This document shows positions 19,343 through 27,224 of a DNA stretch of 48,373 nt, piece by piece. This DNA is from Candidatus Poseidoniales archaeon (GTDB taxonomy: Archaea; Thermoplasmatota; Poseidoniia; Poseidoniales; Thalassarchaeaceae). The notes beneath the pieces were generated by a model. That model was not told the origin of the DNA, did no database searches, and was given only the letters and a program-made list of their open reading frames with translations. The position numbers and the translations under genes were made by a program. The stretch lies in contig QQSB01000064.1 of the NCBI GenBank assembly GCA_003602515.1, forward strand, positions 1,957-50,329, read 5' to 3'. Position 1 is the first letter of the stretch, and each line of letters opens with the position of its first letter.

Positions 19343-19722
19343 TGGGTCATAAAGCGATTCTGCATATTTACAGCACTTTCAACAACGTGCTAATTACCGC
19401 TACAGATCTAACTGGCGCTGAGACTGTTTGCAAGGTCTCTGGAGGGATGGTGACCAAGGGCGGTAGTGACTCTGGGGGTCAGTTTGCTGCTACTAGGGCG
19501 GCAGAGAAAATCGCCGAGATGCTGTCTGAGAAAGATTTTGATCAAGTCATAGTGAAGTATCGAGGTGCTGGAGGAAATAGATCAAACAGTGCTCCTGGTG
19601 CGACGGCTGCGATTAGAGCTCTAACCCGAGCAGGTGTTAGAATTACAAGAATCGAAGATGTGACGCCAATGCCAACTGACGGTACAAAGAGCAAGGGCGG
19701 AAGAAGGGGCAGAAGAGTTTGA
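19342..19722 (+). CDS. rps11: Small ribosomal subunit protein uS11
   Basis: 126 residues, normal for archaeal uS11. It lines the mRNA exit channel on the 30S platform. Diagnostic segments are AILHIYSTFNNVLITATDLTG, VSGGMVTKGGSDSGGQFAA, VKYRGAGGNRSNSAPGATAAIRAL and the basic tail TKSKGGRRGRRV. Its ATG shares a base with the rps4 stop (taATG), so it is translationally coupled. rpoD follows after 14 bp. Confidence 0.98.
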   Translation: MGHKAILHIYSTFNNVLITATDLTGAETVCKVSGGMVTKGGSDSGGQFAATRAAEKIAEMLSEKDFDQVIVKYRGAGGNRSNSAPGATAAIRALTRAGVRITRIEDVTPMPTDGTKSKGGRRGRRV

Positions 19723-19725
19723 ATT

Positions 19726-19732
19726 GAGGTGA
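19726..19732 (+). promoter_or_regulatory. Shine-Dalgarno of rpoD
   Basis: GAGGTGA 4 nt before the ATG at 19737; it confirms the start and the operon reading. Confidence 0.7.
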
Positions 19733-19736
19733 AAAT

Positions 19737-20624
19737 ATGGTGAAAATCAAGATACTAAATGAGACAGAAGAGAAGATACAGGTTCTTATCTCAAAAACTG
19801 ACAGGAGTTTTGCCAATGCACTGAGGAGATCTCTAATTTCTGATACTCCCAAGATGGCAATAGACAGTGTCACATTCCAACTAGGAACAAAAGAGCAGGA
19901 TGAGGAGATATGGGAAACGACGGGGCCACTCCCCGACGAGATGGTTGCCCAGAGATTGGCAATGATACCAATTCCGACGGTACATGACAAATTCTACTTC
20001 CAAGATGAGTGCCCCAATTGCAAAGATGTGGTTGAGGAAGAAAGGGGTTGTGTGGAATGCCAGATGATTTACACATGTGTTGTATTTGGTTCAGAAGAGG
20101 GCCGATGGGTGACTGCTGGGGACATGAAGTACCTAGGAGAAGGATCTCTGGAGATTCCAGATGAATACAAGAGTATACCAATTACCAAGCTCCTAAAGGG
20201 GCAGATGATCGAATTCTATGCTACTGCAATAATGGGACGTGGTCGAGAGCATACGAAGTGGTCCCCGGTATGTGGTGTGTCATTCCACCCTCGAAGAATC
20301 GGTGTCCTGAACAACAAAAAGAAGTCGAAGATCCTATGGGATATGGACTTGGAGATTAATGCAAAAGACTTCGACAAGGATGGGAAACTGAAAGATATCG
20401 ACAAGGTCGCAGTTCTTACTCATGAGCTGAATCATGTTGGAGAGGGTACCGAGGCATCAAGAGAATTCGGTGATGCAGTGACACTAGAAGAGGTATCTGG
20501 AGAGTTCATCTTGGAGTTTGAAACGGATGGATCGATGGGGCCCAGAGTTGCAATCATGAAGGCAATTGAAGAGCTCTCAGGAAGGTTTGGATCTCTGGAG
20601 CAGGACATATCGGCGGCTCTTTGA
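19737..20624 (+). CDS. rpoD: DNA-directed RNA polymerase subunit D (Rpb3/RpoA-like)
   Basis: 295 residues; D pairs with L as the polymerase assembly platform. SKTDRSFANALRRSLISDTPKMAI is the alpha-like dimerisation motif and GRGREHTKWSPVCGVSFHP the conserved D-subunit segment. CPNC-x9-CVEC-x5-C at about 92-114 falls at the position of the eukaryotic Rpb3 zinc loop, so it probably binds zinc. The region after HTKWSP, where some archaeal D subunits carry a ferredoxin-like 4Fe-4S domain, has the insert but no cysteines; it holds an acidic DFDKDGKLKDID loop instead. It closes the archaeal uS13-uS4-uS11-D block, but the usual L18e-L13-S9-N-K genes do not follow. Confidence 0.97.
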   Translation: MVKIKILNETEEKIQVLISKTDRSFANALRRSLISDTPKMAIDSVTFQLGTKEQDEEIWETTGPLPDEMVAQRLAMIPIPTVHDKFYFQDECPNCKDVVEEERGCVECQMIYTCVVFGSEEGRWVTAGDMKYLGEGSLEIPDEYKSIPITKLLKGQMIEFYATAIMGRGREHTKWSPVCGVSFHPRRIGVLNNKKKSKILWDMDLEINAKDFDKDGKLKDIDKVAVLTHELNHVGEGTEASREFGDAVTLEEVSGEFILEFETDGSMGPRVAIMKAIEELSGRFGSLEQDISAAL

Positions 20625-20657
20625 ATTCCAACATTTCATTACCCGTTCACTGGATGA

Positions 20658-21641
20658 GTGACTATGCCTACTGCACTGGGTAGAGGACATTGTGGCGGAC
20701 ACATTACTCTATTATTCACAGTCGAGGATGATCTGGATGATCCTATTGCACAGGGTAGCAGGGGTGCTGGTCTTTGTCTGAAGGATGGGGTGGAAGCGAT
20801 AGCGAAAGGAGAGAATGGTCGAGGAAAACTGGATGTCAGATTCCAAGATGGCGAATATGACTCTAAAATGTACAACGATGTTCTACAGGAGTTGATTGAA
20901 GAAATTCCAGAAATTGAGACATTCGATTGGGAATTAAACATCAGGATGTCTTTACCCGCATCACAGGGATTTGGAATGTCTGCTTCTGGTGCTATCGCAT
21001 CAGCGATAGCTTTCCAGAGAGCAATAGGAATTCCCCATGAAGAGTGCCTCAGGAGGTCATTCTTGATCGCCCATATTGTTGAGAGAAAGAGGTCTAGTGG
21101 CCTCGGGGATACAACTGCTCTTTCTTCGGGAGGCGTCGAAAGAAGAATTATTGCGGGATCTCCATTTTCTGGCAGTTCTCTCGACCTGGGGCCAGGAATT
21201 TCTGAAGGCTGGACCTCGGAAACACCAGTTCTTCTAGTCTGGAGCAAGAAGACTGGGAAGCATACTTCGAAATATATTGATAATCCTGATTGGAAAATGA
21301 AAATTAGCGAAGGTGGAGCATCAGCAATGGATCAAATTGGAGACGGTGATTGGGACTCAGGAAGGTGGTCTGATCTCATTAATGAATCACTAACTTTTGC
21401 TATTGTTAGTGGATTACAGTTCGATGCGTCCAGAACTGAGATTATCGATGCAGCCAGTCATGCTATCGTTGAATCTGGTCACTCAGAGAGGTTGACAGCA
21501 ATGCTTTGCATGTTGGGGGAAAGTGTCGTAATTGTCCCTAATGACTCTCTGGACGGAGATGATTGGTCAGGTGAACTATCCTCGATTCTCGAAGCTGGTG
21601 GATTCTCAACCTTCCCAAGCAAGATTGGTGCTCTGAGATAG
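20658..21641 (+). CDS. Archaeal pantoate kinase (GHMP kinase family)
   Basis: Phosphorylates pantoate to 4-phosphopantoate in the archaeal route to coenzyme A, together with phosphopantothenate synthetase. 327 residues. The GHMP ATP-binding motif is LPASQGFGMSASGAIASAIA (about 99-118), and GLGDTTALSSGGVERRI is the second conserved glycine-rich stretch. The N-terminus PTALGRGHCGGHITLLF is typical of the archaeal family (COG1829-like). Start is either GTG 20658 or ATG 20664; neither has a clear Shine-Dalgarno. It lies 33 bp after rpoD on the same strand, so it may be the last gene of that operon, linking a cofactor gene to ribosome and polymerase synthesis. Confidence 0.88.
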   Translation: MTMPTALGRGHCGGHITLLFTVEDDLDDPIAQGSRGAGLCLKDGVEAIAKGENGRGKLDVRFQDGEYDSKMYNDVLQELIEEIPEIETFDWELNIRMSLPASQGFGMSASGAIASAIAFQRAIGIPHEECLRRSFLIAHIVERKRSSGLGDTTALSSGGVERRIIAGSPFSGSSLDLGPGISEGWTSETPVLLVWSKKTGKHTSKYIDNPDWKMKISEGGASAMDQIGDGDWDSGRWSDLINESLTFAIVSGLQFDASRTEIIDAASHAIVESGHSERLTAMLCMLGESVVIVPNDSLDGDDWSGELSSILEAGGFSTFPSKIGALR

Positions 21642-21645
21642 TTTC

Positions 21646-22698
21646 TCAGGATTTAGAATTCTCATGAAAATCCTCAAGCGGTTTCAAGTCGAGAGGGCTG
21701 GAATCTAGTTTTATTGCCCCCCTAAGTCTTAGTCCGTCACAGAACCCATGTCGGTAAACAAGAGCCCCCTGGCCGTATTCTGCGACATACCTGTCTACCT
21801 GCTTCTGAGTCTTCTTCTTTGGGAACTTTAGATCGGCACCGAAGAAGTGCTTTGCATCGATCCATGCACAAGGGACTCCATTTATTCTTACATCATCCAA
21901 GAGAAGAAGATCTGGGGTGATTATTGCCCTGCCTTCTTGCTTAGTCTGCTCCTTCAGTAATTCTTCCTGGCGACGGAATCGAATACCTACTGATTCGAAA
22001 TAGCTACACAGGATCTCCTCGAAGACCTCGGCCGCGGTCTGAGTCTCGGTTTGATTTACCGAACTGACCCTATCTACTGACTCTGCCAATTCGAACTGTT
22101 CCCTGTCTCTTTTGTTTAACTTAGAAGGGTTCTTGTTTAGTGTATCCTTGATTCTAGTTTTTGTCCATCCTCTGCCTGTAAGTATGGCTCTGAAAGTATT
22201 TACTGGAGGTGCATCAAACCTCTTGGAAAGGGCAATTACACTTTCTCCGGAGTCGTACCTCCTACTGAGTTCATTGGATCTACGCATCAATTTTGAGTGA
22301 GAATAAACGCTCTTTTCCTGATTTAGCGCCGCTCTTAGAGAAAGAGCCTGTTCGAGGGTAATTGGCATACCGTCGAGTTTAGCAGCAATCTCCTGGACCC
22401 TTTCCTCGGGAAGGAAGCCGAATTCTCCGGGAATACACGCTATCTTCCCGGCCTTTCTTTGAACATCCTTGGTGACTGCTTTAGTTTTCCATTTGATTTC
22501 CACTTTCTCTGGAGGTGGACTGATTTCTTTTGGTATCCCCATAGGCCTAGGATTAGCGGTAAATCTTGCTAGGGCCCTTTCAATCTCCTCCGATTTGGCA
22601 CCTCTTCCGTTCTCCTTTGGAAGGTTATTTTCCTTCCTCGGACGTCGGCGGCGCCTCCGACGCCCCCGGCGTCGCTTGGCACTCTCGTCTTCACTCAA
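21646..22698 (-). CDS. TPD-motif nuclease-fold protein, archaeal homologue of eukaryotic CDIN1/C15orf41
   Basis: 350 residues. The first 22 are almost all Arg/Lys (RRRGRRRRRRRPRK), a likely nucleic-acid-binding tail. About 135-185 resembles a helix-turn-helix unit (SRRYDSGESVIALSKRF, NTFRAILTGRGWTKTRI). About 225-320 is the TPD domain: IITPDLLLL (D263), WIDAKHFFG (279-287) and YGQGALVYRHGF (308-319). These match the order and spacing of human CDIN1 (TPD..., WIESK..FG, ..GLVIYWYGF), whose domain is predicted to be PD-(D/E)xK-like. D263 and D281-x-K283 would be the active-site set. The start is TTG at 22698 with no good Shine-Dalgarno, so the N-terminus is tentative. It follows the DCC gene by 46 bp in the leuS direction. 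Biochemical role is unknown in archaea. Confidence 0.75.
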   Translation of the reverse strand: MSEDESAKRRRGRRRRRRRPRKENNLPKENGRGAKSEEIERALARFTANPRPMGIPKEISPPPEKVEIKWKTKAVTKDVQRKAGKIACIPGEFGFLPEERVQEIAAKLDGMPITLEQALSLRAALNQEKSVYSHSKLMRRSNELSRRYDSGESVIALSKRFDAPPVNTFRAILTGRGWTKTRIKDTLNKNPSKLNKRDREQFELAESVDRVSSVNQTETQTAAEVFEEILCSYFESVGIRFRRQEELLKEQTKQEGRAIITPDLLLLDDVRINGVPCAWIDAKHFFGADLKFPKKKTQKQVDRYVAEYGQGALVYRHGFCDGLRLRGAIKLDSSPLDLKPLEDFHENSKS

Positions 22699-22744
22699 TG
22701 GTCATGGCAGATGTAGGAGCCCCATGAACCCACCGAGTGAAGGG

Positions 22745-23089
22745 TTACTTCCTCATTCGAGCGTAGACGTCGTAGAAGTAATCTCTAATTGGCCATGGTA
22801 CAAGTACCATCGAAGAGGCCAAAGGCCACGGAAATCTCAGCTTTCCACATAATCTCCAGATTGCTGCACTCTTGGAGTACCAATCCCCTCTGCTAGAAAT
22901 TAGGAAAATGGAATCGTGATCAGCGAGCATACTTGGGATCGCTTGCATAATTTCTTCACCTTCAGGGCTATTCTGCCCGATCAGCGTAATACTTGATTCT
23001 GAGTTTCTCCTCCTGATGAATTCAGCCCACCTATTGCATTTCTTACATTGGTCGTCGAAAAGGACGATATCGGATTTTCCAGAAAACAT
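22745..23089 (-). CDS. DCC-family thiol-disulfide oxidoreductase-like protein (DUF393)
   Basis: About 115 residues from ATG 23089. IVLFDDQCKKCNRWAEFI carries the DxxCxxC signature that names the DCC family; the fold is thioredoxin-like with a CxxC redox pair. The conserved WYSKSAAIWRLC segment and C-terminal 'PIRDYFYDVYARMR' also fit the family (YuxK-like). The ORF track starts at 23104, overlapping leuS, but AGGTGT 4 nt before ATG 23089 supports the shorter form starting 8 bp after the leuS stop. It is thus probably in one transcript with leuS. Physiological substrate is unknown. Confidence 0.82.
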   Translation of the reverse strand: MFSGKSDIVLFDDQCKKCNRWAEFIRRRNSESSITLIGQNSPEGEEIMQAIPSMLADHDSIFLISSRGDWYSKSAAIWRLCGKLRFPWPLASSMVLVPWPIRDYFYDVYARMRK

Positions 23090-23092
23090 ACT

Positions 23093-23098
23093 ACACCT
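23093..23098 (-). promoter_or_regulatory. Shine-Dalgarno deciding the start of the DCC protein
   Basis: Minus-strand AGGTGT overlaps the leuS stop and lies 3-4 nt before the ATG at 23089. It favours this start over the upstream one at 23104. Confidence 0.55.
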
Positions 23099-25952
23099 AA
23101 ACAAACGCTATTCCCGGTTCTAAAGGGAAGGATATTCTAGACTTTCCTCCAACATCTTCTCCTTCCCCGGCAACATAAACCTCAACTGATTCAACTTCTA
23201 AGGCAGATGCTATGAAATCAGAGTTATCCTTGATTACTTCTGCCTCGTTAATACCCTTAGAAATTATTTCTCTCTCGCCATCTAACCAGGTGTGTATTCT
23301 GCCCCTAGTCTTCTTCCCCCCAATAGTGATTGAGTTCCAGGTCTGGAAGACTTCGCCTCTCGTTGACTCATCCTTGAATGCCTCCAGCGACTTTACGTGA
23401 GACTGGCCCTTTTCCTTGAAATCAAAATCGTCTTTGTGTAGTTTGATTGCCTCTGATGCTAAGTCTTTTTTCCATTGTGGAGAGGTTTGAATGACCACCT
23501 TGGTGATTTCATTATCCGAGTGTCTTTCTGCAAGAGTTCTGAGATTCCTTCCGCTCGAGATAATTTTTTTGATGAAATTCTCTAATGCTAAGACTAGGGT
23601 ATCACCAGGATTTGGCTCAAGAATAGGCATCACAAGCTTAGCCAGGATATCGGCATGACCGACTTTCCTCCAAAATTCTTCAGCAATATGGGGTGTGGCT
23701 GGTGCTAGCATAGGTATCCATCCCTTCAAGAATGTCATTGCAGTGACTCGATCACGCCCTCCTCTTCGGAGATACCAATTCCAATCTGATAGCATCTCGA
23801 AGTGACTAATCATCACTCCCTCTCGAAGGCTAACATCGGACATGACCTCGATCCATTTCTCCTGACTGGCCCTCATTCTTGACATAAGCCAATCATCAAT
23901 ATCAGAAGGGTAATCTGAGAGTCCTACTGCTGAGTCAACTGCATCGATAAGGGAGAACATCTGACGGTGGTTTGCCTCTAGAGCACTGTCTGACCATTCC
24001 ATTCCTGCCTCTGGGTTTGCTCCAAACAGAATGAAAAGCCTGACTGTATCGGCTCCGAATCTAGAAATCATCTCCTCTGGACTTACCGTATTTCCTAGAG
24101 ACTTACTCATCTTTGCTTGACGTCTTGAGAGGGGTTTTCCACAGGAGGGACAATCTAAATCAAAGTTGTCTACGTGATACTCCGAGTTACAATCGACGCA
24201 GTAAGGAGCAGGGGCGTTGAGCATCCCCTGACACACCAGCCTGCTGAAAGGCTCTCCAACTTCATTCATCCCTGCGTCTCTAGAGAATTTCGTAAAGAAT
24301 CGAGCATAGAGAAGGTGCATTACTGCATGCTCGATTCCTCCGATATAGAGATCAACTCCATCTCCCATCCAGTAGTCGACTACTTCACGGTTGAAGGGAG
24401 ATGTCTCATTTTTTGCATCACAAAATCTCATGAAGTACCATGAAGAGTCGTAGAATGTATCCATTGTGTCAGTCTCCCTCTTTGCATCTCCCCCACAGGA
24501 AGGGCAGTTAGTCTGAACAAAGGAATTGTGAGATTCTAATGGGTTACCACTCTGATCTTCGGAAAAGACGACATCTAACGGGAGTTCCACTGGCAAGTTT
24601 TCTCTGGGGACAGGGACGACACCACAGGACTTGCAATGGATCATGGGGATTGGAGTCCCCCAGAACCTCTGTCTGCTCAGTAGCCAATCCTTCAGTCGGT
24701 ACTCTACGGTCCCATAGCCGTGCTTCTTCACCTCAAGAGCGTTAATCACTGCATTCTTTGCATCATCTCCAGAAAGTCCGTCGAAACCCTCCACTGGTGA
24801 GTTGATCATTGGTCCATAACCTTCGAAGGCCCTGACTGGTGGAGAAGTAGGGGCTAGTTCCTCATTTTCCTGAAGGACTTGTCTAATCTCGAGATTGTAG
24901 GCTTTGGCAAAATCGAAGTCTCTCTGATCATGTCCTGGGACTGCCATTACCGCACCGGTACCATACGAAGCGACCACGAAGTTACCGGCATAGATAGGGA
25001 TCTTTTCACCGTTCATTGGATTTATTGCGTGCCTACCTAGGAATACCCCCTTCTTTTCCTTGAGCATGTTGATTCTCTCGAATTCTGACATCTTTGCACA
25101 TTCGTCTCTCAGGTTCCTCCACTGCTGCTCCCATTCGGTTCCCAAGCACAACTCCTCACAAAGAGGGTGCTCGGGAGATAGAGTTACGAAAGTAGCTCCA
25201 AAAATTGTGTCGGGTCGAGTGGTGAAGACCCCGATTAGTGAGTCGGAGTCTATGACTGGAAAATCAATATGCGCTCCGTGTGAACGGCCGATCCAATTTC
25301 TCTGCATCGCCTTGACATTTTCCGGGAAGGAGATTCTATCGAGTTCGTCGAGTAACTCATCGGAATACTCTGTCATTCTTACGAACCATTGGGCCATGTC
25401 TCTCTGAACTACTTCCAATCCACATCTCCAGCACCTATTGTTCTTGACCTGCTCATTAGCCAGAACTGTATCACAGTCAACGCACCAATTTACTGGGGCC
25501 ATTCGTCTTTCGATCAGTCCACTCTCATTTAGAATGAGAAACATCTCCTGGTTCCAGCGATAGTAGTCGACATTGGATGTAGCTAGGAATCGTCTCCAAT
25601 CGTATGAGTAACCCATCCTTTCCTGATCGGAACGTATGCTTGAGATATTGCTATGAGTGACGTCATTTGGGTGACCTCCATCCTTTTTGGCAGCATTCTC
25701 AGCTGGCATACCAAACGAGTCGTACCCCATTGGGTAGAGTACATTTTTCCCCATTAGCCGTTGAAAGCGAGCCATCGCGTCTCCGATAGAGTAGTTTCTA
25801 ACATGTCCCATGTGCATGTGACCAGAGGGATATGGGAACATCTCGAGGCAGTAGAACTTGGGCTTTGACTCGTCTATTTCGGCCTCGAATACCCCTGCAT
25901 CGGACCATTCCTTCTGCCAACGCAATTCTATCTCTTGTGGGTCGTACACCAT
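23097..25952 (-). CDS. leuS: Leucyl-tRNA synthetase, bacterial type
   Basis: Class Ia synthetase charging tRNA-Leu; 951 residues, longer than most bacterial enzymes. FPYPSGHMHMGHVRNYSIGD holds the HIGH motif (HMGH, about 43-52), and KMSKSLGN is the KMSKS loop. CVDC...CWRC is a zinc knuckle. The editing domain (TTRPDTIFGATF, GTGAVMAVPGHDQRDFDFA) is inserted after that knuckle, as in bacterial LeuRS. MAQWFVRMTEYSDELL and MQRNWIGRSHGA are also bacterial-type signatures, while archaeal/eukaryotic LeuRS differs in insertion point and sequence. This points to replacement of the archaeal enzyme by a bacterial one. It heads a minus-strand unit with the DCC and CDIN1-like genes. Confidence 0.97.
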   Translation of the reverse strand: MVYDPQEIELRWQKEWSDAGVFEAEIDESKPKFYCLEMFPYPSGHMHMGHVRNYSIGDAMARFQRLMGKNVLYPMGYDSFGMPAENAAKKDGGHPNDVTHSNISSIRSDQERMGYSYDWRRFLATSNVDYYRWNQEMFLILNESGLIERRMAPVNWCVDCDTVLANEQVKNNRCWRCGLEVVQRDMAQWFVRMTEYSDELLDELDRISFPENVKAMQRNWIGRSHGAHIDFPVIDSDSLIGVFTTRPDTIFGATFVTLSPEHPLCEELCLGTEWEQQWRNLRDECAKMSEFERINMLKEKKGVFLGRHAINPMNGEKIPIYAGNFVVASYGTGAVMAVPGHDQRDFDFAKAYNLEIRQVLQENEELAPTSPPVRAFEGYGPMINSPVEGFDGLSGDDAKNAVINALEVKKHGYGTVEYRLKDWLLSRQRFWGTPIPMIHCKSCGVVPVPRENLPVELPLDVVFSEDQSGNPLESHNSFVQTNCPSCGGDAKRETDTMDTFYDSSWYFMRFCDAKNETSPFNREVVDYWMGDGVDLYIGGIEHAVMHLLYARFFTKFSRDAGMNEVGEPFSRLVCQGMLNAPAPYCVDCNSEYHVDNFDLDCPSCGKPLSRRQAKMSKSLGNTVSPEEMISRFGADTVRLFILFGANPEAGMEWSDSALEANHRQMFSLIDAVDSAVGLSDYPSDIDDWLMSRMRASQEKWIEVMSDVSLREGVMISHFEMLSDWNWYLRRGGRDRVTAMTFLKGWIPMLAPATPHIAEEFWRKVGHADILAKLVMPILEPNPGDTLVLALENFIKKIISSGRNLRTLAERHSDNEITKVVIQTSPQWKKDLASEAIKLHKDDFDFKEKGQSHVKSLEAFKDESTRGEVFQTWNSITIGGKKTRGRIHTWLDGEREIISKGINEAEVIKDNSDFIASALEVESVEVYVAGEGEDVGGKSRISFPLEPGIAFV

Positions 25953-25980
25953 TTACTCAAACTGACCGCTGAGTATGGCT

Positions 25981-25990
25981 TGTATATGCA
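25981..25990. promoter_or_regulatory. Candidate TATA element between leuS and the MBL hydrolase
   Basis: 'tgtatatgca' lies 29-38 nt before the leuS ATG on one strand and 36-45 nt before the hydrolase ATG on the other. Being nearly palindromic it could serve either gene. The 73-bp divergent gap has no other AT-rich element. Confidence 0.4.
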
Positions 25991-26025
25991 TTACGACTTT
26001 GTTTGATGCCTGCCTCGGGTAAGAT

Positions 26026-26733
26026 ATGCTGTTAGACGGGGAGTTTGATACGATGATTTGGGAAGATGGGATCGAGGTTTGGGTCACTCAGATGGGGTCA
26101 CTCATGAATATGAATACGGCCTTTATTGATAGAGCAAATTCAATAGTTGCAATCATTGATCCATACGATGCAAAAAAATGGATTGGGAAGCTAGATCGGG
26201 AGGGTTTGGAGCCGACGCACCTACTCTACACGCACACCCATAGGGATCATGCAGCGGGTTACCCTGGGATGATTCAGAGGTTTCCGAATATGGAAGTCTG
26301 GGGGCATGAGGATGCCAGGGTTCCTAACTTACTGGGGCACGTAGTGTTCCGGAATGTAGACTTCACCGATACTTGGGTAAGTGCCCCTGGAGAGAGTGTT
26401 GATTGGGAAGCTGGATCAATTTCCCTCACCGTGACCCATTCGCCGGGTCATGCTCCTGGACATGTTACATTCCATGGCCATGGAGTCTACCATGCTGGTG
26501 ATTTACTATTCGTAAGAAGCGCAGGAAGGGTTGATCTTCCCGGAGGCGATCCCCGAGCCCAGCAGATGAGTCTGATAAGGGCAAAAGAAATTCTCCAAGG
26601 ACTACCTCAGGACTGGAGGCTAATACCGGGACATAGGTATGATGACTTCAGAGGAGAGGTTCCCGACTGGATAAGTCTAGGTGACGCGTTGAAGCATAAC
26701 TACTTCCTTTCCAATATCACAATGGTTGACTAG
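26026..26733 (+). CDS. Metallo-beta-lactamase-fold hydrolase (glyoxalase II-like)
   Basis: 235 residues with a di-metal site: THTHRDHAAG gives H70, H72, D74 and H75; THSPGHAPGHVTFH, YHAGDLLF and PGHRYDD supply the remaining ligands in family order. The layout suits thioester or lactone hydrolases of the glyoxalase II / LACTB2-like group. There is no extra domain, so a flavoprotein or nuclease role is unlikely. ATG 26026 has no clear Shine-Dalgarno; ATG 26053 is possible. It sits alone, divergent from leuS and convergent with the LETM1-like gene (stops 1 bp apart). Substrate unknown. Confidence 0.85.
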   Translation: MLLDGEFDTMIWEDGIEVWVTQMGSLMNMNTAFIDRANSIVAIIDPYDAKKWIGKLDREGLEPTHLLYTHTHRDHAAGYPGMIQRFPNMEVWGHEDARVPNLLGHVVFRNVDFTDTWVSAPGESVDWEAGSISLTVTHSPGHAPGHVTFHGHGVYHAGDLLFVRSAGRVDLPGGDPRAQQMSLIRAKEILQGLPQDWRLIPGHRYDDFRGEVPDWISLGDALKHNYFLSNITMVD

Positions 26734-26734
26734 G

Positions 26735-27220
26735 CTATCTTCTGAGTAGTCTCCGAACCAGGCTGCTTTCATCATCGAGAGATGTTGATTCTTCTTCCCT
26801 TACCTTCTTCAATGCACTAATGGGAACCCAATCATCCGGAACCAACCTCCATGGCGTCACTCTTGCCATTATCCCAAGTAGGACTTGGCTTCCAGGGATC
26901 ATGAAAACTCTGAGAGGGGGCACAACCAGGCTCAGTGCAGCTAAGTCATCTCTCGCCCGGATTCTATCCTTCCGGCTAACTCTTCGTCCGATTAGGATAC
27001 TGGATAGCGTAGTCGACGTTTGCTTGAAGTGCTCTGCACCGATTTTCGATGTGTCCCAAGCCTTCTCAATTGAATCGCCCCACTTGCTAGGTTCCTTTGC
27101 TACTTCCTTAATCTCGTTCTGTGATTTATCAGGAAGACTGCGATATACTGCAGCTGTTCCAGTTGCCACCCACGGCAACCACCTCATCATGAATCCTGCG
27201 GATTTTCTGATCCTACCCAT
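26735..27220 (-). CDS. Small LETM1-like protein of unknown function
   Basis: 161 residues. A basic N-terminus with a short hydrophobic stretch (FMMRWLPWVATGTAAVY) is followed by a helical region. The segment ARDDLAALSLVVPPLRVFMIPG...LLGIMARVTPWRLVPDDW resembles the conserved core of LETM1-like proteins (a 'D..rL.P....iPg...llP.....P..lP' pattern). LETM1 relatives are membrane proteins tied to ion homeostasis or ribosome binding, but this short protein lacks most of that architecture, so function is not inferred. It begins 4 bp after the aceE stop and is the last gene of that unit. Confidence 0.6.
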   Translation of the reverse strand: MGRIRKSAGFMMRWLPWVATGTAAVYRSLPDKSQNEIKEVAKEPSKWGDSIEKAWDTSKIGAEHFKQTSTTLSSILIGRRVSRKDRIRARDDLAALSLVVPPLRVFMIPGSQVLLGIMARVTPWRLVPDDWVPISALKKVREEESTSLDDESSLVRRLLRR

Positions 27221-27224
27221 AGAA

